Source: DAISIL01 sp036822015 | GTDB lineage: Bacteria > Bacteroidota > Bacteroidia > Cytophagales > Bernardetiaceae | Length of the DNA stretch: 60,478 nucleotides | Direction of reading: 5' to 3' | Assembly: GCA_036822015.1 (NCBI GenBank) | Contig: DAISIL010000012.1 | Span: 1 to 60,478 of the forward strand | Shown here: piece after piece, positions 17,422 through 24,769 of the stretch | Layout of the letters: the number at the start of each line of letters is the position of its first letter | Position numbering within the stretch: the stretch's first letter is position 1 | Made by a program: the position numbers and the translations under genes | The notes under the pieces: model-generated | Databases searched by the model: none | Told to the model about the DNA's origin: nothing | Seen by the model: only the letters and a program-made list of their open reading frames with translations

Positions 17422-18717
17422 TCAAAAATGCAACAAGCGTTGCCCCACCGGACAAGACAAACAGGCTTTGGTCTGGCAGTGCATCGCTCGCCACTCCAGA
17501 GCAGCCTGGCTATCGCCCGCGTTTTGGAGGGATACACCCAGGTCTTGCCAAACCTGCAAAGGGGCATTTCTTTCGGGTGGCATGAGCGATAAGAAGTCAA
17601 GGGCTTTTTGCGCCCCTATGGCGTTGTTGGTTTGCTTAGCATGGGCCCACAAAATGGGAATGAGCGTATTGATGAGTAAGAGCTGCTGGGTACTAGTGGT
17701 CATTTGTGGAAACTTTTTATGTCCGACTTTATCTAAATCGCTGTGCCTATGCCAATAATCACTCACTTGTATTTGAAATATACCGTACAGTGCCTGGGGG
17801 TTTTGGGCTTCGGTCATGCGTGAAAAAAGCAACTGCTCACGGGCTAACACATTAGCTAGTTGGAGGATACGCACCAGTGGCGTATTGCCCGGACGAACCT
17901 TAGACCATTTCCACTGCTTGCGATACATCTGCTTATCCTGGAGTTGGTATTTGTATGACAAAAATTGATATTCTTCTTGTAGCTTTTTGGGGTAGTCATC
18001 TTTCCACTCTCCCTCCAGCAGTCCGGATAGCCCCAACAGCAAGGCTTCTACTTGCAGCGGATTATGGCGGTGTTTCTGGATATATTTGAGCGGAAGGCTA
18101 CGTACCAATTGAAGAAAACTATCTGCATTGACCTTGAATCCAAAGGCACGCCCCAGGAGATGATAGAGCGTTTCCTCCCAATCGCCATTATTAGCTGCCA
18201 ACATTTGCAAAATTAACTCGCTTTTGCGCAGCAAGCGACGATACAACATCTCGGTTAGGGTGTCCTGGTGAAGCTGTATATCATTTTTTGGAAAGATTTC
18301 ATAACACGGGATGGGCTGCTGACTGTACAAAAACTGCTCGTAACGCAGGAGCGTTTGCTTGGGAATACGATCTTTGAGGGCAAGAACAGGAATAGGAGCG
18401 GCAATTTGATAGCGATAGTTAGGACGCGGTTGCTCTCCTGGTTCATAGACTACATGCAATATAACTGCCTGGTAGGCTGGATTTTGGTGGTGTTTGTGTG
18501 TCTCCCATTCATCTGCTTGATAATGAATTTCGATATTACCCGCCCACTCCTGCGTACCGATACGCAAACGCGCTGCCTCAAAATCAGGGCCAGCATCGTG
18601 ATTCCATGTTCCGGGGTCAATGATCTCTATGGTCTGCCCATCCGTAGTCTGGAGGTAATCTTTGGTGAATAGTTGTGATTTCCAAACAAAATGAAGAAAA
18701 CTTTCAGGAATTTTCAT
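17422..18717 (-). CDS. DUF2851 family protein
   Basis: A 431-residue cytoplasmic protein of the Bacteroidota family DUF2851, function unknown. Family landmarks are an N-terminal FLHFVWKSQLF, then IIDPGTWNHDAGPDFEAARL and GNIEIHYQADEWETHKH. The His/Asp-rich GPDFE and E-H-WETH residues look like a nuclease-type active site, but that is inference. The C-terminus has four cysteines (MHCQTKACLSCPVGQRLL), possibly a metal site. It is the last gene of the eleven-gene operon and overlaps the MarR gene by 14 bases. Confidence 0.85.
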   Translation of the reverse strand: MKIPESFLHFVWKSQLFTKDYLQTTDGQTIEIIDPGTWNHDAGPDFEAARLRIGTQEWAGNIEIHYQADEWETHKHHQNPAYQAVILHVVYEPGEQPRPNYRYQIAAPIPVLALKDRIPKQTLLRYEQFLYSQQPIPCYEIFPKNDIQLHQDTLTEMLYRRLLRKSELILQMLAANNGDWEETLYHLLGRAFGFKVNADSFLQLVRSLPLKYIQKHRHNPLQVEALLLGLSGLLEGEWKDDYPKKLQEEYQFLSYKYQLQDKQMYRKQWKWSKVRPGNTPLVRILQLANVLAREQLLFSRMTEAQNPQALYGIFQIQVSDYWHRHSDLDKVGHKKFPQMTTSTQQLLLINTLIPILWAHAKQTNNAIGAQKALDFLSLMPPERNAPLQVWQDLGVSLQNAGDSQAALEWRAMHCQTKACLSCPVGQRLLHF

Positions 18718-19168
18718 CAGTAGAACGCATTTTATCTAAAAGCCCACTCAACGTAAGGAGTTCTTGATCGTTCAGGCGACCAACGATACGATCCATCTCA
18801 TCTAGGCGCGGATCAATTTTGGCAAGTAACTCAAGTCCCTCTGTTGAAATATACAAATCTACCAAACGTCTATCTTTTTCGCAATCCCTACGAATAACTA
18901 AACCCTGCTGCTCCAATCGACTAACAATTCTTGATACATCCGACATCCGCTCCAGCATCCGTTCCCGAATGTTGAGCGTCGAGAGTGGCTTAGGGTGTTG
19001 TCCCCGCAAAATTCGCAGTACATTGTACTGGGGCATCGAGACCCCGTAGGGCTTGAGCATATCTTTGATCTGATCTGTAACCCACTGATGGGTATAAATT
19101 AAGTTCACAATGACTTGTTGGGCAGGACTTCTGAAAGTCGATTGTTGAATTGCCTCTTTAATGTTCAT
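18704..19168 (-). CDS. MarR-family transcriptional regulator
   Basis: A 154-residue winged-helix repressor-type regulator that probably dimerises. MPQYNVLRILRGQ begins the DNA-binding helices. LERMSDVSRIVSRLEQQGLV is the recognition helix region, and CEKDRRLVDLYIS is the wing with the typical DxR. Its targets are unknown; it could control its own operon. The ATG at 19168 (MNIKEAIQQS) sits inside the end of the preceding gene (11-base overlap), and its own end overlaps the DUF2851 gene. Confidence 0.9.
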   Translation of the reverse strand: MNIKEAIQQSTFRSPAQQVIVNLIYTHQWVTDQIKDMLKPYGVSMPQYNVLRILRGQHPKPLSTLNIRERMLERMSDVSRIVSRLEQQGLVIRRDCEKDRRLVDLYISTEGLELLAKIDPRLDEMDRIVGRLNDQELLTLSGLLDKMRSTDENS

Positions 19169-19769
19169 AGAAAATTTGGGTTTGGGATAAAAAGTCATTC
19201 ACGCGGCAGAGTTCCTCAAAGTTGGGCGTATCAATATCCAGCGGAACCGGACAAAGCCGTGTATCTTGTGCCGCAAAAGGGCAAGGAACTCGGGCATGGT
19301 GTAGTAGATACCAGTGATTGATGGAAGAACTATAAAATATCTTGTCTGTTTCGTCTATTTCCTCCCAATCATTTAATTTTGTATTAATATTTTCAAAAAA
19401 AGAAATTGTATTTCGCAAACGAATGCGCGACCCCAGCCGGGACTTACCCTTTTGGTGTAGGTGCTTGAGTTGGGACTTGCCTTGTTGCTTGCGCACCATG
19501 TAGGTCGTGATGGTTTTGTGCAGGGCAGGTTCACCATACACAAAATATCCCATCGCCGCTGCCCCTGCACGGATGAGCAAAATCAAATAAGGGGGCGGCT
19601 CCTCGGGAAGGCTAGCCAGATAGCTCTCCGAAGATACATCAGCTACCCAATCGGGAAAAAGCAGCGGCAAGACAACGCGCTCAAGATCCAAAGATAGCAC
19701 ACGAGAAGATATACGATTTATTTTTTGGTGGTTTTCGTGCAAAAAAGATAAGGTATCGTAATAGTTCAT
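19158..19769 (-). CDS. Vms1/ANKZF1-like release factor (VLRF1) domain protein
   Basis: A 203-residue protein that most annotation would call hypothetical. Residues 84-100 read HKTITTYMVRKQQGKSQ, followed by KGKSRLGSRIRLRN (107-120) and FFENINTKLNDW. This matches, in order, the VLRF1 core of eukaryotic Vms1/ANKZF1 (HKT...R.KQG..Q, then SAG..LRRYNE, then a helix). Gln100 aligns with the glutamine those proteins need to cleave peptidyl-tRNA on stalled 60S subunits. The C-terminal part has three cysteines (VPCPF, RLCPV, ELCRV). The family assignment is from recalled motifs, with no alignment run. Neighbours TruB, Dtd and MnmD act on tRNA, consistent with peptidyl-tRNA release. The ATG at 19769 replaces an upstream TTG. 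Confidence 0.68.
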   Translation of the reverse strand: MNYYDTLSFLHENHQKINRISSRVLSLDLERVVLPLLFPDWVADVSSESYLASLPEEPPPYLILLIRAGAAAMGYFVYGEPALHKTITTYMVRKQQGKSQLKHLHQKGKSRLGSRIRLRNTISFFENINTKLNDWEEIDETDKIFYSSSINHWYLLHHARVPCPFAAQDTRLCPVPLDIDTPNFEELCRVNDFLSQTQIFYEH

Positions 19770-19781
19770 ATGAAGCAAGCA

Positions 19782-20486
19782 TCAGTCAAGTTTTGTTCCA
19801 CGGGTCATTTCTCGCTTACCGGGCGGGCCTGGCAGGCGTTCCACGATCAGTCCACAAGTTTTGAGGTCTCGGCGTAGCTGTCCGGTAGCACAGTAACTTA
19901 CCCAAACCCCTCCTGTATCAAGGTTTACTACTGTTTTTTGAATGAGGTCTAATTGCCACATCTCTTGTTGTTTTTTGGGAGCAAAAGCATCAAAAAAAAC
20001 AAGGTCATATTTTTGATCGCTATGCCAATCTTCTAAGCGTGAGTTTTCTTTTCTTAGTCGAAAGTTTGGCGTAATGATAGACCACTGGTTCCAGTCGGCT
20101 TGGTGTAGTGCCAAAAAATAAGGACGCGCTTGGCTGTCCAAAAAATTTGGATAATTGAGCTGTTGCACCAAATCCAAAGGCACGGGAAAGGCTTCCAGGC
20201 TCACAAAATCCACCTGTAAAACGGGTTGGCGAAGGCTTGCTTCCAGAGCAAGAGCGGCATTTAGTCCCGTCCCGAAACCCACCTCCAGGATACGTACCGT
20301 TGTGCGCTCGGGATGCTGGCTTTGCCAATGCGCTAGCCCCTCAGACAAAAAAACATGGCGCGACTCCCGTACTGCCCCGTGCCGCGAATGGTAGCTTTCG
20401 TCCATCTGTGGCCAAACCAACGAGTGCGAACCATCACCGGTAAGCAGCAGCTGGGCTTGTGTGTGTTCGGGGCTTAGGTTTTCCAT
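19782..20486 (-). CDS. mnmD: tRNA (mnm5s2U34)-methyltransferase MnmD-like (DUF752)
   Basis: Methylates nm5s2U to mnm5s2U at the wobble position of some tRNAs. It is the stand-alone MnmD form, 234 residues, without the MnmC2 oxidase half. SAM-binding motif VGFGTGLNAALA, then FFDAFAPKKQQEMW and GGVWVSYCATGQLRRDL. The C-terminal GPPGKREMTRG is the DUF752 signature. The start overlaps the end of menD by 13 bases, and the end is 12 bases before the VLRF1-like gene. Confidence 0.88.
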   Translation of the reverse strand: MENLSPEHTQAQLLLTGDGSHSLVWPQMDESYHSRHGAVRESRHVFLSEGLAHWQSQHPERTTVRILEVGFGTGLNAALALEASLRQPVLQVDFVSLEAFPVPLDLVQQLNYPNFLDSQARPYFLALHQADWNQWSIITPNFRLRKENSRLEDWHSDQKYDLVFFDAFAPKKQQEMWQLDLIQKTVVNLDTGGVWVSYCATGQLRRDLKTCGLIVERLPGPPGKREMTRGTKLD

Positions 20487-22195
20487 GTTCGATCAAGGTG
20501 TTGTTTGAGTTGTTGCCTAAATTGCTCTAAAACAGCGGTATTTTGTTGTTGATCGCTGTGTATTTCGAGTATTTTGGGTGTCTGCTCCTGTATCCAGAAA
20601 TGTTCCAAAGCCGTGAAGAGCTGATCGCGGTCATTGGCTTGCACATAAAAAAGCCCAAAATCCTCGGCGGTTAATTGAGCTGTCCGCTGGTGTGGTGTCG
20701 TAAAATAAGGTGAGAGTTCGGGCTGTGCAGGCGGCCCCTGAATCATCCGAAAGATGCCTCCTCCACGGTTATTGAGCAAGACAATGCGTAGATTTTTGGG
20801 GAGATGATCGTGCCAGAAGGCGTTGTGATCGTAGAAGAAGGCCACATCGCCCGTCAGGAGTACATGTGTGCGGATGGGATCAGCCAGGGCGTGTCCGATG
20901 GCTGTGCTGGTGGAGCCATCAATGCCGCTTGTTCCTCGATTGGCGCATACACGCACATCATCGCGCTGGGCTAAGTTGATGAAGTTAGCATAGCGCACGG
21001 GCATACTGTTGGCCAGGTGCAAGACCGTATTTTCCGGTAGGCGTTGCATGACTTCATAAACCGCTTCAAATTCTGAAAAGAGTTGTTGATTATGCCAAAA
21101 ATCAAACAAAAAACTACGTACTTCCTCGTCTGTCGTCTGCCACAAAAACTGATAGGCTGCCTCGGGGGCGTTAAATTTTCGCTCACGTAGGTCTTCAAAA
21201 AAGGTCTCGGGATCGCTCCGCAAAATGTGTGTCAAGGACTGGAATGTATCGGCAACATCCCCGACTGCCTGAATATGCCAATGGTATTCAGGACGGTATT
21301 TACGAAGAAACAATTTTACATTTTTTGAAATAATTGAACGCCCAAAAGTAATCAGCAAATCGGGCTGAAAACGCGCTGGATAGGCTACACGTCCCAAAAA
21401 TAAATCCTGATGATGTACCGCCTGTCGATGCCCAAATTGATTCGTGATAACATCGGTCAGGATGGGAATTTTGTCAGGAAAAAGGTAGGGTTCTCGCCGA
21501 GATTCCTGCCCCGCAACGATCAGTTTGAGGGGCGAACGATCCCATATTTTTTGGAGTTCTCCCCAGGCGCGTCGCGGCAGTCGGGTCTGTCCTCCCACAT
21601 ACTGGCTCACCCGTGGGGCGCGTTCACTCCAAAACTGCTGCTGCTCTTTGGGGTAAAACGGCTCACGGAGCGGTACGTTCAGATGGACAGGCCCCATAGG
21701 TGCATCAAGGGCAGCCGTAATGGCGCGATTGGTGAGTGCCTGGATATGCCATCGTGCGTCAAAGTGCTGATAATCAACGGGCATCTGCCAGCTACCCTTA
21801 ACATGCCGTCCGTAAATACCCTCCTGACGGATGGTTTGCCCGTCGCGTTGGTCGATCCACTCAGGCGGACGGTCAGCGGTCAAGATCAAGAGCGGAACCG
21901 CCTCAAAAAAAGCCTCCGCAACAGCCGGCGCGTAGTTGTAAGCCGCTGATCCAGAGGTACATATTAGCGCAACAGGCATTCCCAGCGTTTGTGCCATTCC
22001 GAGGGCGACAAAAGCCGCTGCCCGTTCGTCGGGCAACAAATAAGTCCGGATATGTGGATGCCGAACAAAGGAGAGCATCAGGGGTGCTGACCGCGATCCA
22101 GGCGATATAACTGCGTGTTGCACACCCCGTTGCGCACATATTTCCGCGATACTCAACAGGGCTTGTAGGGGATACTTAGAGGTGTCCTCGTCCAT
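20474..22195 (-). CDS. menD: 2-succinyl-5-enolpyruvyl-6-hydroxy-3-cyclohexene-1-carboxylate synthase
   Basis: ThDP-dependent enzyme of menaquinone synthesis, which joins 2-oxoglutarate and isochorismate. 573 residues, full length. N-terminal VISPGSRSAPLMLSF and LPDERAAAFVALGMAQ (with the cofactor-activating Glu) are MenD signatures. The C-terminal ThDP-binding region is GDVAFFYDHNAF followed by NNRGGGIFRMI. No other men gene is nearby, so it sits as a guest inside the tRNA-centred operon. The start at 22195 follows the small gene by 12 bases. Confidence 0.95.
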   Translation of the reverse strand: MDEDTSKYPLQALLSIAEICAQRGVQHAVISPGSRSAPLMLSFVRHPHIRTYLLPDERAAAFVALGMAQTLGMPVALICTSGSAAYNYAPAVAEAFFEAVPLLILTADRPPEWIDQRDGQTIRQEGIYGRHVKGSWQMPVDYQHFDARWHIQALTNRAITAALDAPMGPVHLNVPLREPFYPKEQQQFWSERAPRVSQYVGGQTRLPRRAWGELQKIWDRSPLKLIVAGQESRREPYLFPDKIPILTDVITNQFGHRQAVHHQDLFLGRVAYPARFQPDLLITFGRSIISKNVKLFLRKYRPEYHWHIQAVGDVADTFQSLTHILRSDPETFFEDLRERKFNAPEAAYQFLWQTTDEEVRSFLFDFWHNQQLFSEFEAVYEVMQRLPENTVLHLANSMPVRYANFINLAQRDDVRVCANRGTSGIDGSTSTAIGHALADPIRTHVLLTGDVAFFYDHNAFWHDHLPKNLRIVLLNNRGGGIFRMIQGPPAQPELSPYFTTPHQRTAQLTAEDFGLFYVQANDRDQLFTALEHFWIQEQTPKILEIHSDQQQNTAVLEQFRQQLKQHLDRTWKT

Positions 22196-22207
22196 CGTTT
22201 TTTTTGC

Positions 22208-22357
22208 TTAACCGCCACAGCCTACCAATCGCATCAAGTTATCCCCGATAGCTGCCTCCAGGCTTTCAGCATAGGCTTGCCATACATCCAGATCCTCTGA
22301 TAATGAATCAAAATGTATGTTTTCTGTTATTTCTGGTTGTTCCTCTGACTTTTCCAT
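22208..22357 (-). CDS. 49-residue small protein, unknown
   Basis: A short open frame that fills the gap between dtd and menD, with ATG at 22357 and TAA at 22208-22210. It lies 14 bases after the dtd stop and 12 bases before the menD ATG, spacing typical of the rest of this operon. The peptide starts MEKSEEQPEITENIHF, is acidic, has a predicted helix (DVWQAYAESLEAAIGDNLM) and ends RLVGCGG. The Cys-Gly-Gly tail is notable, but I do not recognise the family. It could be a small regulator or a carrier-like tail. It is supported only by the open frame and the spacing. Confidence 0.6.
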   Translation of the reverse strand: MEKSEEQPEITENIHFDSLSEDLDVWQAYAESLEAAIGDNLMRLVGCGG

Positions 22358-22371
22358 AAGCGTTGTTGTTT

Positions 22372-22830
22372 TTAAGAAAGATAATCATCCGTGTCTATCA
22401 CAATCGTTACGGGACCATCATTGACCAAATGCACCTGCATCAAAGCCCCGAAACGCCCTGTGGCCACCGATGTACCGAGTACTGCTCGCAACTCCTGACA
22501 AAACAAATCGTACTGCTGCTGGGCATAATCAGGGGCAGCCGAGGCGACAAAAGAAGGACGGTTTCCCTTCTGGATATTGGCAAAAAGTGTGAATTGACTC
22601 ACGACAAGTGCTTGTCCCTGAACATCTAACAAGGATAAGTTCATCTTTCCGTTGCTATCGGAAAAGATGCGCAGATGCAGTAGCTTTTTGAGCAGCCAGG
22701 CACGGTGATGTTCCTCATCCTGGGGAGCGATACCGAGCAAGATAAGCAAGCCCCGCCCGATCTGTCCTACTATTCCCTCTGTTTCGATGTGGACAGCAGC
22801 AGACTGTACACGTTGTACAACAGCTCTCAT
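22372..22830 (-). CDS. dtd: D-aminoacyl-tRNA deacylase
   Basis: Hydrolyses D-aminoacyl-tRNA (and Gly-tRNA-Ala) in the cytoplasm and so protects translation. 152 residues, full length. MRAVVQRVQSAAVHIE is the usual N-terminus. The two catalytic cross-subunit motifs are visible: SQFTLFA, and NDGPVT near the C-terminus (with Gly-Pro replaced as NDGPVT, the canonical form being NxGPVT). The start is the ATG at 22830, which overlaps the truB stop in an ATGA. Confidence 0.94.
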   Translation of the reverse strand: MRAVVQRVQSAAVHIETEGIVGQIGRGLLILLGIAPQDEEHHRAWLLKKLLHLRIFSDSNGKMNLSLLDVQGQALVVSQFTLFANIQKGNRPSFVASAAPDYAQQQYDLFCQELRAVLGTSVATGRFGALMQVHLVNDGPVTIVIDTDDYLS

Positions 22831-23534
22831 AGGTTTTTTTGATTTTGTGCCAATAATTGATCGCTCCATGTTTCTACCTGCTCTGCCTGATCCACCGAAA
22901 AATCTCCGATATGTGTTCTTCGCAAATTTTGCAAATAAGCGCCAACACCTAGCTGCTGTCCAAAATCGTGGGCAAGGCTTCGGATATACGTACCTTTGGA
23001 GCAGCGCACCTCAAAATCTATCTCAGGCAGACGTATATCTGTGATGGTAAAAGTTTCTATCCGAACTTTTCGGGCCTGGAGGGTCAGATCACGTCCCGCC
23101 CTGGCATGTGTATAGGCACGCTTACCGGCTACCTGGATGGCAGAAAATACAGGCGGCACTTGCTCAATATCCCCCAAAAAGTGCTGTGCAGTTGATAAGA
23201 TGTTGTTTTCTGAAAGATGCCCGTAAGCATGAGTCTCCGAAATCTCTGTTTCCATATCGTAAGACGGCCGCTGGGCCCCTACGCAAAAAGTGCCGGTGTA
23301 GGTCTTGGGCTGTCCCTGAAAAGATTCAATTTGCTTCGTCATCTTACCCGTACAAAGCAGGAGCAGTCCCGTAGCCATAGGGTCAAGTGTGCCAGCATGT
23401 CCAACTTTGATTTTTTGTTGGGCTACGCGCCGAATGGTATTGCGCACCTTCGCCACGACATTGAAAGAAGTCCAATGCAGGGGCTTATCGAAGGCCAGCA
23501 CCTGTCCCTCACCAAAAAAAAACAGCCCATTCAT
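22827..23534 (-). CDS. truB: tRNA pseudouridine(55) synthase
   Basis: Makes pseudouridine 55 in the T-loop of tRNAs. 235 residues, short for the family because the C-terminal PUA domain is absent, as is common in Bacteroidota. The catalytic Asp lies in KVGHAGTLDPMATGLL near residue 48. KTYTGTFCVG, QVPPVFSAIQVAGKRAY and SKGTYIRSLAHDFG are the further family motifs. It overlaps both pspA and dtd by ATGA junctions. Confidence 0.95.
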   Translation of the reverse strand: MNGLFFFGEGQVLAFDKPLHWTSFNVVAKVRNTIRRVAQQKIKVGHAGTLDPMATGLLLLCTGKMTKQIESFQGQPKTYTGTFCVGAQRPSYDMETEISETHAYGHLSENNILSTAQHFLGDIEQVPPVFSAIQVAGKRAYTHARAGRDLTLQARKVRIETFTITDIRLPEIDFEVRCSKGTYIRSLAHDFGQQLGVGAYLQNLRRTHIGDFSVDQAEQVETWSDQLLAQNQKNL

Positions 23535-24304
23535 TCGTGTTCATTTTGTGGAGGTTCTTTTTGATCGCGGAGCCGAAAACGCTTGGGTTCTTCAGCAGTT
23601 TCAATTAAAATACGCTTTTTGATGTCTTCTATGGCTCGTTCTATTTCGGGGGGAGAGCTATTGCCCAGGGCTTGATTGACCTCATAGTCAGGGTCGCGCA
23701 TCTGGCGTGATACCTCTTCATAAGAATCTGCAATGGCTTCTTGTTCAGATACTTGATCTTTGATTTTGTCTAGCATCGTGTGCATCCCCGAGGCATCAAA
23801 TCGAGAAAGGCTCTCGTGCAAGTTTTGGGTAGCTTTGCTGATTTTGGAACGGGCTTTGAGGGTACGCAGTTCGTTTTCGTATTTGATGACCTGGCTTCTG
23901 ATCTGTTGAACGCGCATATCCATTTCTTGTACCAGGCTTTCATATTTTTGTATCTCTTGTTCTCCATTCTGCAACTGCTGATACATGCTTTCCTTTTGCA
24001 TGAGGGCTTGTTTGGCTAAGCGATCGGCTTGCTCTTGGGGGATTTCTCCTTGATACGCTTTCTTGAGGAGCAGGATTGCTTTCTGTTCGTAGTTATCGGC
24101 GATGCGTCGGGCGCGTTCGTTTTCTCGCTTAGCTCTGATGGCGGCCGCCCTGATTTCGGATAAGCCTCTGGCTCCCTCGTGGAGGTCTTTTTTGAGGGCA
24201 GCCACGTTTTGTTCGGTGATACGGATGGGGTCTTCCATCTGATCGAGTTTTTGATGAACGTGGGCTTCTCCTATTTTCAGAAGACGTTTTAAATAGTTCC
24301 ACAT
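23531..24304 (-). CDS. PspA/IM30 family membrane-stress protein
   Basis: A 257-residue, almost wholly coiled-coil protein of the PspA/IM30/Vipp1 (bacterial ESCRT-III) family. These bind the inner face of the cytoplasmic membrane and protect its integrity. The N-terminus is WNYLKRLLKIGEAHVHQKLD followed by EDPIRITEQNVAALKKDL. Charged helices run to about residue 190. No pspB/pspC/pspF is nearby. The partner here is instead a J-domain gene 6 bases upstream, an arrangement that suggests chaperone-assisted membrane repair (inference). Confidence 0.87.
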   Translation of the reverse strand: MWNYLKRLLKIGEAHVHQKLDQMEDPIRITEQNVAALKKDLHEGARGLSEIRAAAIRAKRENERARRIADNYEQKAILLLKKAYQGEIPQEQADRLAKQALMQKESMYQQLQNGEQEIQKYESLVQEMDMRVQQIRSQVIKYENELRTLKARSKISKATQNLHESLSRFDASGMHTMLDKIKDQVSEQEAIADSYEEVSRQMRDPDYEVNQALGNSSPPEIERAIEDIKKRILIETAEEPKRFRLRDQKEPPQNEHE

Positions 24305-24310
24305 GGGTAT

Positions 24311-24682
24311 CTAATTTTTACTCTCATGTTTTTTCTTGAAATAACTATACGCCACATTGATTTTTTGGGTCAATTCGACGGCTGCCTTTTGTCGCGTGGG
24401 GTCATTGGGGAAGCGGTCGGGATGGTATTTTTTCATCATTTTCCGATAAGCTGCCTTGATTTCCTCCATGGAAGCATTGGGGGCTAACTCGAGAAGGCGG
24501 TAATACTCGTTTTCTTTGGGATTGAAGGCTGGCTCTCGGGGTGGAGGTGCCTGGGTATGGGTATCTTCCCGCTCCTGCTGGCGTAAGATTTTTTCGATTT
24601 CTGCATCGAGGTCATTGTTTTCCTCCTTAAACCAGTCATTTACGTAAGAACGTCCGATATTTTTGAGACGGTTGAAAAGCAT
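24311..24682 (-). CDS. Small J-domain protein
   Basis: A 123-residue co-chaperone-like protein that should stimulate a DnaK-type ATPase. The J domain is at the C-terminus: YYRLLELAPNASMEEIKAAY, then KKYHPDRFPND with the essential HPD, then TQKINVAYSYFKKKH. The N-terminal half is acidic and proline-rich. It has no zinc finger or C-terminal substrate domain, so it is probably a dedicated adaptor, perhaps for the adjacent PspA. It is the first gene of the eleven-gene operon and diverges from the gene at 24770. Confidence 0.9.
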   Translation of the reverse strand: MLFNRLKNIGRSYVNDWFKEENNDLDAEIEKILRQQEREDTHTQAPPPREPAFNPKENEYYRLLELAPNASMEEIKAAYRKMMKKYHPDRFPNDPTRQKAAVELTQKINVAYSYFKKKHESKN

Positions 24683-24769
24683 AGGCGGTATTTACATGAA
24701 GAATTTAACCAACAAGTTACTAAATTTTTCTTGTAACTTAGCACAATCAACGAAAGTTTGAACAAAAAA

